DNA from: Haematococcus lacustris
Lineage: Eukaryota; Chlorophyta; Chlorophyceae; Chlamydomonadales; Haematococcaceae
Length of the DNA: 64,000 bases
Direction of reading: 5' to 3'
Assembly: GCA_030144725.1 (NCBI GenBank)
Contig: JASKMD010000006.1
Span: forward strand, 722,171 to 786,170
The notes beneath the pieces are model-generated. The model was given only the letters and a program-made list of their open reading frames with translations. It had not been told where the DNA came from and ran no database searches. A program made the position numbers and the translations under genes. Below, one piece after another: positions 33,101 through 43,800 of this stretch (position 1 is its first letter; each line of letters begins with the position of its first letter).

Positions 33101-34241
33101 ATGTGCTGCTGGTCGTCCTCCTTGCTCCCTCCTCTCCAGCCAGCCCTGACGGATGCCTTGCCTTGCTTGGGCCTCGTTTGGGGCTCAGTCCTGCTGTGCT
33201 GACACAATGGTTGAGTGCAGAGAAGTGCCTGCCCCCGCCCCCTCCCCCCAAGCCGCCCTCACCACCCTCACCATCCCCACCGCAGAAGGTAAGCACCGCG
33301 CCTGACTGAGCACATGCAGCACATGCAGCACATGCAGCACTAGCAGTCAAGCAGGCACAATAAGGGACCCCTCCAGTGCATCGGGGGACAGCCTGCTGGT
33401 GGTGCAGATACCCTGCCCCAACCTGTGCTGCCCTGCCCCTGCCCCTGTTCCATGTCCTGACCTGCTGTGTCGGGCAGCATTGGGCTGCTGGCTTTAGTTT
33501 CTGGGGCAAAGGCTTCTTGGGTTGAGGTGCCTGGGCAGTTGATCCCTGGTGCAGTGGGCTGATCGCCTGGCCGCCTGCCCCACCTCCCTGGCTGCAGTGC
33601 ATCCCCCACAAGGGCTGCGACTCCTGCTCCTGCTCATATGGCTACAAACCGTCCTGCAAGGCCTGCGCTGAGTCGCGCTGCTGCTGCAATGACGGCTCCT
33701 GCTCGGGCCGGGGCAAGTGCCCCTGTGACGACAACAAGCTGGGCGGGCAGATCAAGATGGACCGCCAGGCCTGCCCGCTGGTGCTGGGGAGGGGAGAGGT
33801 CGTGTCCACCTCCTGGACCCGCTGCCAGCAGCAGCTGGACGCCATCAAGTGCAAGCCGGTGTTTGGCGGCTGCAAGCCCAGCTGGTCCAAGCCCTACTGC
33901 CTGGGCTACACAGTGTGTGGCAGCGCCGGCAAGGGCTGCGGCCAGCTGGAGCACCTGGTGGGCAGGAGCTGCCTGTACACCAAGGACGACTGCTCAGACT
34001 TCACCGTCTGCTCAGGTGAGGGCCATAGCTTGCTCACAGGCTGGGTGGGAGGGCAGCCGGCTCAGGGCCCTGCGCCCCTCAGAGGCTTGCAGTGTCCCTG
34101 CCCTCACCCTGCTGCCTGCTGGCGCCTGTGCCTGCCGCCTGCTGCGCTGTGGCTGGCTGCGGGCTGACGTGCTGCTGGCTTGCGCCATGTTGCCCTGCAG
34201 CCCCCGCCTCGTGCCCCAAGTGCGGCCCGTTTGTGGAGTAG
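30175..34241 (+). CDS. Secreted cysteine-rich/proline-rich protein, right copy (full exon set, frame-broken repeat)
   Basis: Function unknown; likely an extracellular-matrix protein. Exons: 30175-30179 (Met plus two bases), 30407-30494, 30716-31055, 31234-32388, 32559-32910, 33221-33288, 33598-34015 and 34201-34241. The signal peptide is SLLVAALVLCLASAASAC. Three Cys-rich modules follow, separated by proline-rich rods: A (30716-31055, ending CDHFVVCK), B (32559-32910, starting CVPHYTKCG and ending CNKFTVCS) and C (33598-34015, starting CIPHKGCDSC and ending CSDFTVCS). B and C share YCLGYT and the final C-x3-F-x-V-C, so the modules are internal duplicates. All phases fit except the repeat exon: 1155 bases where 3n+2 is needed. 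As written, the frame meets TGA near 31665 after about 20 heptapeptides. Either the C runs are mis-called, or the protein really ends in the rod, or unseen splicing restores frame. Confidence 0.8.
31385..31990. repeat. 21-bp coding VNTR, right copy
   Basis: About 29 tandem 21-bp units (CCCTGAC, a C run, ACCCAG). Starts of TGA at 31391, 31412 and 31433 show the exact period. Units with an extra or missing C near 31580, 31640, 31800 and 31880 shift the frame. From about 31990 to 32380 it grades into a CCCCCTCCACCCTCTCCACC-type Ser-Pro repeat that is steadier in frame. Confidence 0.92.
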
Positions 34242-35568
34242 GGAGGGGCCTGCCCTCCAGCGCCTGGCCCCTTCCCTTGACATGGCCAGTGTGCCAAGTA
34301 CATAGCCCGTCAATCTGTTCTGTCGCTTTAGATCTGTTGCCCAGCTGACTCGGCACTGAGGGAGGCTGAGGTGCTGTTTACTGATCATTCTTGCAGTAGC
34401 CCACATGGGGCAACGGTGTATTAGAATTGTTCTCATACAAGGTGGTTTCTAGTAATGTCTGGAATGAGGCTGCTGCCTTCTCAAACTGCCTTCTCCCTGT
34501 CCATAGTCTTGCACACTGCCACGACTGCCCATACAACACAACTCTTTGCACATGAGGTGGCAGCTGGCTGAGACAAGCCCCATGCGGCCGCTTGTGCTTG
34601 TCCACCTCTTGTGATCAAGGCCTTGAGGTCAGGGACCATGTGTGGGATGCTTGGCATCAGTATGCAATGGTCCTGATGCAGAGGAGGATTTTGGACTGAC
34701 CATTTGAGATTTTTCATTCATCATCAGTTATCAGTCGGTTGCTGTCAATTTGCTAGATTTTACGGGGAAACTGCAATTCTTCCTCCCCCCGTAATGTATA
34801 GGGATTCCAATGTAAAGCTCTCTGCCCCATTACTGAGGCAGTTGGCCGCGTGGCCCTTATTCACATGGCAAGCACATGGGTCACACTGCGCCCTGTACCG
34901 CCTCCCAGGGGCGCAAACCCAGCATACGGAAGGCTGCTGGTAAACACCAGCACCAACACTGCTCCTCGTGCACGGAATTGTCATGCAAGAAAAGGAAAGG
35001 GTGCTGGCATGTGGGTAGTCTACCTCTTCTTTACATCCTCCAACATCCATGGGGCACCCTTGACCCTTGATGAAGCAAGTTGCAACTCCTGAGACTGCTG
35101 GTCTCCAGTGCAACGCCATTCATGCCAGCTTGCCTTGGAAAGTCCCACACTTCCAGCAGAAGGAGAAAGTAGTGCGCATTTGGTTTCACTCGCCCTCGAT
35201 CTTGTACATATAATGTTTGTATCGCTGCCTTGTACAAGTAACAGCATTCACTGCGCTCTGTACTGCTTGGATTCAATGCTAAACCTCTACTAGGCATTGC
35301 ACGCTATCCTTGCTGCCATGCAGCTCTGTGTCCTCTGGCTGAGTGGCCAGGGCTCGCTGTGAAGTGTCAGTCCTTGCCCTACCCATAGGCCCATTCGTAG
35401 TCTGAGCTGTAAGTCTGTGAAGTGTGCAGAGCATGGCGTTGCCGGCCAAGTATGGCCCCGCACGATGAAAGTTACCTTTGTCCCATGCTCATGCATTGCA
35501 AATGTGAAACCAGCATCACATCCTCAAGTACAATTCTTTGCAGGCAACACTGAAGGCGCTTGACCGCG
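34242..35568. other. 3' flank of the right cysteine-rich gene and upstream region of the phosducin-like gene
   Basis: No gene seen. The palindrome arm ends at about 34700. The rest is AT-richer unique sequence. An acceptor-like CTTTGCAG at 35537-35544, 25 bases before the ATG, hints at a 5' UTR intron in the following gene. Confidence 0.5.
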
Positions 35569-38500
35569 ATGACGGAGTACCATACCATCTACCGCGGGCT
35601 TCCCGGTGACACCACCCAGTGGGGTGACATTCAGAGGAAGCTAGGAAACTTGCCCCAGCGAGCACCGGTATGGAAGCCTGCGAAATGGACGCCAGAGGCC
35701 GATGAGCCCCAGGGCGCTGCGTTGATAGATAGCAAGGATGCTGGCGAGCTCAGCGACCTGGACGATCAATTCTCAGATGACCGTTTTTTGGAAGAGTACC
35801 GGTGGGGCTAAGGCTGGCACATCGGGTGCATGGCAAGGCATGCTGCACAGCCGTCTGTCTCCTAGGAATGCAACATAGCACAACTTATAGCTTAGGTCAT
35901 GTGCACGCGCCACTCAACTTAGCATGCCTGCCTGCAAGCTTTCCAACCCTTCTTAACCCTCGTTTTCCATCCAGTGCGACAATGCCAGCTCAAGCAAACC
36001 AGTGTCTGACTTGCCTCCTGCTCTGCTCTCAGACAGCGGCGTGTACAGGAGCTGCGCACTGCTGCCTGCCGCCCTCGGTTTGGCAGTGTGGAGCTGATCC
36101 GCGCATCAGAGTTTGTGCAGAAGGTTACGCAAGCCAGCGCCGGCGGCTGCAGCAACCGCAGTGCATGCGCTGCTATGCACACTGACAGCAGCAGCTGGGT
36201 AGTGCCCAGCGCCAGCACGGGAGCTGCAAGGAGTGCTCAGGTGCAGGGGTGCTCAACCGATGAGCTAAGGGGCAGTACCCAGATGGCCTCTGCACATGTT
36301 GCCCATGGCAGCTCGGCCCAGCCTCAGGGCCCGTTATGGGTGGTTGTACAGCTGTTCAAAGATGGGTGGGTGTGGGCTGGAGGCTGGGCGGGTGAGCGAT
36401 TTGGGGTGCGAGCAGATGGGTGGGGCAGGCAGCCAGGCAGGCAGCGTGCGTCCTAAGGTTTGGTCTAGGGCTGCCACCTCTTCCCCCTTACAACTGTGAT
36501 CAGGTGGTTATGGTTATGGTCAGTGGTGGTGGCGGCGGCGGATGGAACCAGCTGGATGTGCACACCTGAGCCCTGCACCCTGGCTGCTTTGCCCTGGTGC
36601 TGTCACCTAGCGGGACTTCATGTACATCATGTACATCATGGACTTCATGAACACATCACACTTTGTTTACCGAGAGCCAAGTACCACAGACCCACACCCA
36701 ATGTGCTTGCATAATCTGTGCCACTACCCCATGAGTAGGAACTAGGTGGTGTGAGTGCCACGACCAGCATAGACAGGCCAGCCACCATGCATTAAGGTCA
36801 GCAACCTTGCAATACGTCTACGTTCTCACTCCCATGCCTGTCTCGCTCTCATGCCTCTCTTACTTTTCAGCTCCCATGCTTCCCTTTCACCGGCATGTTT
36901 CCATTCTCACCCGGAGGCTTACTTCTAGACATGCTGACCTGTGACAGAGACCTATGTTTGACCGCCACCTTCCCGCCTTCCCTGATGCCAAGCATAGCCT
37001 AGAGGTACAACCGCCTGCCTTGACTTCGCAGACACGGTCCCAGCGCTCTGATGTCCAGCTGCATTGACGAGCTTGCTGCCCGCTACCCCAACACCAAGTT
37101 TGTGCGCATCATTTCCACTGAGTGCATCCCCAAGGTGAGGCAGGGCGGTGAGGGCTGCGGGTCAAGTGTGAAGCTCTTGGTACGTTGTGTGACGTACAAC
37201 ATGCCCATGGCGCATGGCCACCATCTTTTAGCCGCAGATGGACTGTTTTTCAGATGCTGTATTGCAAAGGAGGGAGGTTTCATGCAGTTGGGTGTTCTGC
37301 ATGTCAGCAGCAGCAGTGTTCACCTATGCAAAAGTGCATGGCGGGGGGATGCCCGGCTGTGTTGCCGTGCTGCTGGATAAAGCAAAAGTCGGATTCTTCT
37401 GGGCCTACTTAGCAGTGTCACCTCGTATATCATAGCGCAAAACATTAGCACTGCTACTTATTGACAGCCTGCTCATTAAGCCGGGCAGGTGTTAGAGCAA
37501 GTGTCAGGTGGAAGGGGTACAGCCGGCCAGCAGCATCCAACCGGGGTCAGCCAGCAGCACAGGCAGGACATGGCCTGCCTCTCCTCCCCAAATGACGGGG
37601 GCAGGCAGGGATGTGATGAGGACGGGTAGGCAGGGTGGAGGGAGGCGCATGCCCAGCCAGTGGATGCATCTTTTGGTGACAAGGCTTGGGCTGGTGATGG
37701 GGATGTTACAAATGGTAGAAACAGACCCAGAATTAGATCCTCAATTTGCAGAGGAAGAAAGGTTAATATTATATCCATAGTTTGCAGAGGAAGGGAGGGG
37801 AGGGCGGTCAGAAGCCCTCCCACGCTGATGATGGAAACGCTGTGGCACCCTGGTTCTGGTCCTGACCCTGCGCACCACTAGCACGGTCGTGACCACGCCA
37901 ACTAGGCTCTCCACCACCCCCACCCCTGCCATGCCCACCACCCCTCCCTCCCCCTGACCCTGCAGTACCCTGACGCCCACCTCCCCACGCTGCTGGTCTA
38001 CCATGCGGGCGAGTGCGTGAAGCACTTGGTGGGCCTGGCAATGCACGGTGGCAACCGGGCCACCCCTGAACGTGAGTGTTAGCAGCCACTGCCCAGCGCA
38101 TGCACTGCAGAGGCTGCTGCAGCTAAGCCGGCGGTAGCTACGTGATGATAATGATTGTGATGATGGTGACGATGATATTGGTAAAGGTATCAAAGCCGTC
38201 CACACCTCAGCTCCTATCATTCATCCTCTCCAGCTAACAGCCTGGTGGCAGGGTACACATGAACCAGCCATACACAGATAAGCACCTAAGTTGAGACACC
38301 CCGTTTCTCGTGTTCTCTTGATTCTTTACCGAAAGCCCCCGTTTCTTTTCCGCGCATCGCGTTCTTAGGTGGTTACTAGGGTGGTTGTCGGGCCGTGTCA
38401 TGTTTGCGCATTGTGGGAGGAGAGATCTCAACACTGCCGGGACCGCCGGTTTTAACCCCATCCGGTGTTAAAGCCCGGCCGCGACTACCAGGAGCGTTTC

Positions 38501-40160
38501 AGGAAGCTTCCTCAACGCTCCTAGATACCTTGGTGAGCAACAAAGATGGTGCAGTCGGTGCGTTGTGTCAAATGTGCGGCTGTCCGGCGGTAGCGCTTGC
38601 CATGTTGGGCGGAAGTTCTCGCATGTAACAAATAATCAGATGATCACCGCTTCTGCCACACGCGCTAGGTGGTTTAGCAAAGCTTCTAACGGGGCACGCC
38701 ACAGGGCTAGCATGCTTGCAGCCGCCGCTCGGGCCCTCTCCAAGTTCAAGAGGGGGGCTGCGCGCCCTTCTGTGCGTGCTGTGGCAAAACAGCATGGCGT
38801 CCCCCGCTCCAACCTCAACGACTTTATCAACATGGGGGGTGGGCTGCTACAAGGGGGAGACCGACAGCTTTGACTTAGGCAGAGGAGATGCAGCTGGTCA
38901 GCATTGTCAAGGGGGTATAAGCGCAGGGTAGGGGGGTGACCAGATTGGACCTCCTTGGAGCAGTGCAGTGGGCCTGCGAGGTCCGTGTGAGCAAGGGCCT
39001 GCCACACCTCTTCCGTGATGCAAGCCCGAGCAGCAAATGAAGCCATGGAAGTAAATTGAAATTAATAGTATGAATTAATAATAAATTATACCATACTAAA
39101 CGAAGTCATTGAAGCAGGCCTTTGCCAAGACAGGCTTATACACCCCCAACAAGGAGCAGCTGCTGGCAGCTGCTAAAGCCTCCATCCAAGCTGGCAAGAG
39201 CACGGCGGAAGCACCATGGAAGCGCCTAAATGTGACCAATGATATGATGGATGAAACTTTTAGTTGCTCAATGGAGGAGCAACCTCCGTTGTATTTTCGG
39301 GCAGTGGACCAGTTATACAACAGGCAGGAGCTGGAAGAGCAGCTTTCCATGAGGGCAGCTCAGTATGGCAGAGGGGCTTGCGTGGAGAGGGGGGTGCACA
39401 TCGTGATGCTTTAACTTTCGACTCACAACACAGCTTTTATGTGGAGTTTTGGTGCCATCTGGCGCTAGGACATATAGTGATACAGTGCCGAAAAGGGCAG
39501 GACCAAGTTTCTACTGAAAAATGTTTATACTTGAGTGTCTCAACATAGGTGCACATAGTTTGAGAAACCGAGTCCCAACTTAGGTGCTTATCTGTGTATA
39601 CCCTGGAATATCCATTGAGCTCTCTCCTCTCTGCTGCAGCTCTTCAGACTCACCCCTGCTGTCTTCGCACACTGTCTCAGCAGAACTTGCGGCTGATGTG
39701 AAGTTCAGCGACATGTTGGCTCCATCCACATCACACCATCACACTACCACCATTACCAACAGTGACATCATCAAAAACACCCCTGTTGGCGACCAGCATG
39801 AGTGCTGTTGGAGTGGCTGTAGTCGGTTGCCAACCCGCCATTGACGTGCATGCTGACTTGTCATTGCATGCTGACCTGTCATTGCATGCTGACCTGTCAG
39901 TGGATGCTGACCTGTCATTGCATGCTGACCTGTCCTTGCATGCTGTCCCTGCAGAGGTGGCGCTGGTGCTGAACCAGCTGGGCTCGGTGTGCAGTAGCAG
40001 CGCTGATGGCGAGGAGGGAGAAGAGGAGGGTTGCGGCACTGTTGTGAGGATAAGGGGGCCTGGCGACAGAGCGGAGGACGCCCACCTGATGCGTCAGCTG
40101 GTGAAGAGGGTGGTGGCTGCCCAGGAAGAGGGGTCTGACGAGGATAGCGACTTCGATTGA
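35569..40160 (+). CDS. PDCL3: Phosducin-like protein (PLP2/PDCL3 type, thioredoxin fold)
   Basis: Cytosolic co-chaperone of the CCT/TRiC chaperonin that aids folding of tubulin, actin and related clients. Exons: 35569-35801, 36033-36365, 37032-37134, 37966-38071 and 39955-40160. Phases agree at each junction and the product is 326 residues. The N-terminus has the family's short motif (TTQWGDIQRKLGNLPQR) and an acidic stretch. A basic helix (RQRRVQELR) and the EFVQKVTQAS segment precede the thioredoxin-like domain: WVVVQLFKDG, LMSSCIDELAARYPNTKFVRI, STECIPKYPDAHLPTLLVY and HLVGLAMHGG. The tail is acidic (EEGSDEDSDFD), as in relatives. The thioredoxin CxxC is absent, as is usual for the family. 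An insertion of about 60 Ser/Ala/Gly-rich residues sits between EFVQKVTQAS and WVVVQLFKDG. The last intron contains a DNA transposon. Confidence 0.92.
38700..38873 (+). pseudogene. Transposase N-terminal fragment, psq/pogo-type helix-turn-helix
   Basis: The frame reads LSKFKRGAARPSVRAVAKQH followed by GVPRSNLNDFI. This matches the pattern of pipsqueak/pogo helix-turn-helix DNA-binding domains: a basic helix, then VAKxxGVPxSxLxxxI. No DDE catalytic core follows before the frame ends at 38873, so this is a remnant. The assignment rests on motif shape only. Confidence 0.55.
39109..39414 (+). pseudogene. Transposase C-terminal-like fragment
   Basis: The frame MKQAFAKTGLYTPNKEQL resembles the segment after the catalytic core of pogo/Tigger transposases (AFxxTGIxPxNP). 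It continues for about 100 residues with no further motif I recognise. It lies inside the same element and in the same orientation as the helix-turn-helix fragment. Confidence 0.45.
39840..39947. repeat. 18-bp minisatellite before the last phosducin-like exon
   Basis: About six copies of CATTGCATGCTGACCTGT with small changes, ending in the pyrimidine tract of the acceptor at 39954. Each unit contains CTGAC, a branch-point-like sequence. Confidence 0.88.
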
Positions 40161-40823
40161 CACCTTGTTGGGTTCTGCCGCTCACTCCAAATGAAACATA
40201 TTTTTTCTTACAGAATGCAATGGGACCACATGTGCCACATGCAACAAACCCACACACACGAGGACAAGCACATTGCAAGGGCAGCTAGACCCAGTGTGTC
40301 TGATGCCGTGCCCACCACTAGGCCTGGTCCTGGTCCTCTTGCATGGGGGCAGGGCGCCACACATCCGAGTGTGACTGTGCAGAGTGCGTGACGACAGGAG
40401 TGGCATGCAGGCCTGGCATTGTGTCCTTGTCACATGCTGGCATGTCTCGTGACGGGCATATGCTATATGCTCGCAGTTGTGCCAATTACCATGCTACGTG
40501 ACAGGGACCATGTAGATGTGCAAGGTGCGCAAAACCGTGCATAGTGGACTGCGGGTGCCGCCAAAGACTATGCCAAACCAGCTACAGCAGAACACGGCAA
40601 GCATGTATGGCTGCAAACGATGCATGGCTGCTGCATCAAAATCGCTACCTGAAATAAGCTTAGATAAGAAGCAAGGCGCAGGAGGTAGTACCTGAAATGT
40701 GAACTGAAACATGACATTGAAACTGTGCATGCGCGGACACCTCGGCAGTACAGAATAATTCGTGAAGTAAAACGCCAATGCGGCGCAGCACAAGGCTGTA
40801 GGGGGTGCAGGAATTGCCAGGCG
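40161..40823. other. Intergenic region between the phosducin-like gene and the RS-like gene
   Basis: No gene seen. It should hold the 3' UTR of the phosducin-like gene and the promoter and 5' UTR of the next. A non-ATG extension of the following frame reaches back to 40725. Confidence 0.45.
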
Positions 40824-43800
40824 ATGGGCCAACCTATGCCACGGCTGCCGACTTACACACGGCAGTTTACCTTGGCTCTCATAGAACGCTGGCTGCTGGG
40901 CCAGGATGGCCTCCAGGATTTGGCTGTCGTGTTCGCTGATAAAGCGAAACAGCTGGGAAACTCACCTTGCGTTCTAGGCAATGACATCCCTCAGGTTCGC
41001 ACCGGGATCGGTGGTGTATGCTCTTGGCAAGACTGCGAAGCAAATCTGCTGATGTCCCGCACCTCGCAGGAGCAACTGCATCAGCACCTTATGAACGCAG
41101 TATGGAGCTCCAGCGGGCCGGACGAGGCTGCCAATGCGGGTTACCAGCAAGTTCGAAGTGAGCAGTTAGTTGCAAGGCGGTCAAAGGTTGCGGTGCTGAT
41201 TCACTCCACAAGGATGTTGTCTGCTTGGCTTGCAGATAACATTGCCCAGGCCATTTCCATGATGGCAGGGCAGATTGCGGAGCATATGGGTGCTAGCCTT
41301 GCACCATCCGGTGCAATGCTCAACCTCCTACAGCTTCCCAGCTTCCCACCCATGCCTCCAGCACTTTCCAGTGGCCAGCAAGGTGTATTGCTTGCAGCAG
41401 GCAGCTCCCCCTTCCAGCCACCATCGGCCCTTCAAACAGAAAAGCCACATCAGCAAGCCAGCCCGGATGACGAGCCTCAGTGTGGAGCAGGTTTGGAATG
41501 CCAGACTGTGCAGACAACACCATCCTGTACTGCACAGCCAAAAGCTCGTCATGACAGCAACCAGGGGCCGCAGGATCAGCATGAGGCGCAGGATCAGCCA
41601 GACAAGCCAGATCAGCCAGACCAGCCAATCCTGGACAGGCAGCAAAGTCAGAACCTAGACCAAGGCCCCTGCAAGCCTGCGGCAAGTGAGGCATGCACTG
41701 CTCCTATGACCGGTGACACCCTTGACGCAGACCAGCCCATGCTGTCGCCTCACACAACTCAGCCATGCAGCATGAGCGAGCAGCCATGCCAGCCACCCGC
41801 ACAGGGGACAGCACCAGCTGCAAGCACAGCAGTTCAGGCAGCAATGGAGGAGGACTCGCCTGAGAGTGCGGCCCACCCGCCACCCTCCAGCCAACCTGAC
41901 ACCGCAGACCAGCACCCAGCCTCCCCAGCCGGGCCTGCAGCAGACCCACCAGGGACAGCAGTTTCTGCAGTGGGCGCTGGCAGAAGCAACCCCTTCTCCT
42001 CAGCTGTGCAGCTGCCCACCTCTCATGCATCTCCACAGCCCCAACAGCTGCCCCTGCTTGACACTGCATGTGGCAGCGGCCAGTTCACTGTCTCCCACCT
42101 TCTGTCAGCCGACACAGACGCAGGCGACCACCTACCCTCCCCCAGCAGCCATCGTTCTGCCTCACCCTCTGCCACCGCCTCGCAGCAGCCCAGCGCCAGG
42201 GAAGCCAGTGCTGCAGCTGACACGGCTGCAAAGCCACCTGCGGCCCACATCTCTCCCAACAAAGCCATTGTGGCTGCTGTCCTGGACGGCACCAAGGCAG
42301 ACCCTGTGCAGCCCAGGCTGCGGGACACCAGCCATAGAGGCGATGCAAGGCGTGGGCGCAGCCCCAGCAGCCGCAGCAGTCACAGCAGTCCCAGCAGCCG
42401 CCGCAGCAGCAGCCACAGCGATGACAGCCACAGCCGCAGTGGAGGCCGGCCAGGGTCTAGGCCCAGGTCTACGTCCCCCTCTCGCTCCCCTCGTCGCTCC
42501 CCTGCCCGCCGCCCCTGCACCAGCGGTGAAGGCGCTGGGCAAGACAGGGGTAGGCGGGACCTCAGGAGCAGTCCAGAGGGCAGGCTGAGGGGCCGGCCCA
42601 CCTCCTACGGTAACGGCAGGGACCGGCAGTGGGGAGCCAGCTCCCATGCTGACCCCCCTCGCCACAGTGAGGGGGGCAGGGACCGGGCCGGCTCAGTCAG
42701 GGATGGCAGCTCAGGCCGGGAGCGCAGCGAGGCGCAGAGGGAGGGGCAGACAGGGAGCCTGGGACCCTGGAGGGATCAGCCCCGCCGCAAGTCCTGGGGC
42801 CCTGAGAGGCCTCGGGCTGCCCTCCCTCCCGCCTCCACCCAGCACCAGCGTGGGGAGGCAGACGAAGGCTGGGAGGGTGGCGAGGCTAGGGGCAAGGGGC
42901 AAGGGCAGCGGGAGTGGGAGAGGGGCGGCAGTGGCCAGGAGCAAGGAACAAGGGACAGGCAAGGGGCTAGACGCCAAGCCCCGGGTGCAGGGGAGCAGGG
43001 CGGGGAGGGCCGGCGCCCTCCTACATATCTCTACAGCCCATGTATCCGCCCCCTGCCTTCTGGGCGGGGCGGTCAGGATCGGGGTCCACCTGGGGGCAGT
43101 CACGGCCAGCGGGAGGGGGGCAGGGAGGAGAGCAGGGAACAAGAGCGAGACAGGCCAGAGCGTGGCACTGACTGGCGGTCGGACGGCAGCAGGGGCGGTC
43201 AGGAAGGCAAGGTGGGCCGTGGAAGTCATGCCGAGGGTGATGGCTGGGCCAGTCGTGGGGAGCGAGAGAAGGAGCTCGATGACCCAGGTGCCCCTGCTGC
43301 AGCCAATGGCGTCCACGCCAAGGGGCCAGGGTCGAGTGAGCCTGGCAGCAGTGCTGCTGCGCCACCTCACTTCAAGGGCGGCAGCAGGGGCTGGCAGACG
43401 GCTCAGGGTCATCAGGGGCGCAGGCCGGGATATGTCAGGGGCAGGGAAGCGGGCACTGGGGCCAAGGACAGCTCGGGCTGGAGCCCTGGTCGCCGCCCCC
43501 GTGGCGGCCCTGCAGGCTGGGATGAGGGCGCTGTGAGGGAGCAGCGGGGGGGCGAAGATGGTGAAGGCAGGGAGGGGCGGGGCTGGCAGCGAAGGGGTGG
43601 TGGTGGGGAGGGCAGGGAGGGGCGCGGCTGGCAGCGGGGGGATGGGGATGGTGAGGGCAGGGAGGGGCGGGGCTGGCAGCGAAGGGGTGGGGATGGTGAA
43701 GGCACATGCCTGCCTAGCCGTGACGACTGTGGTAGTGGCGAGGGGGGCCGCAACGGCGGCCAGCGTTCCCCTGCAGTCCCCCCCCCAGCCCCCAGCCTGC

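Larger units (their letters stand above)
29495..34700. repeat. Right arm of the giant inverted duplication
   Basis: Reverse-complement mate of 22711-26887. It is longer because it keeps 32485-33452, which carries two exons, and has a different VNTR copy number. The two arms with their 2.6-kb spacer make a palindrome of about 12 kb. Confidence 0.95.
38273..39596 (+). mobile_element. Pogo/Tc1-mariner-like DNA transposon in a phosducin-like gene intron
   Basis: The element starts CACAGATAAGCACCTAAGTT at 38273, and its reverse complement ends at 39596. The inverted repeats continue for about 36 bases with a few mismatches and a two-base gap. TA dinucleotides flank both ends (38271-38272 and 39597-39598), the target duplication of the Tc1/mariner/pogo superfamily. 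Inside are two transposase-like fragments on the plus strand, at about 38700-38850 and 39109-39414. At 1324 bp it is too short for a full transposase, so it is probably a non-autonomous deletion derivative. Confidence 0.88.
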
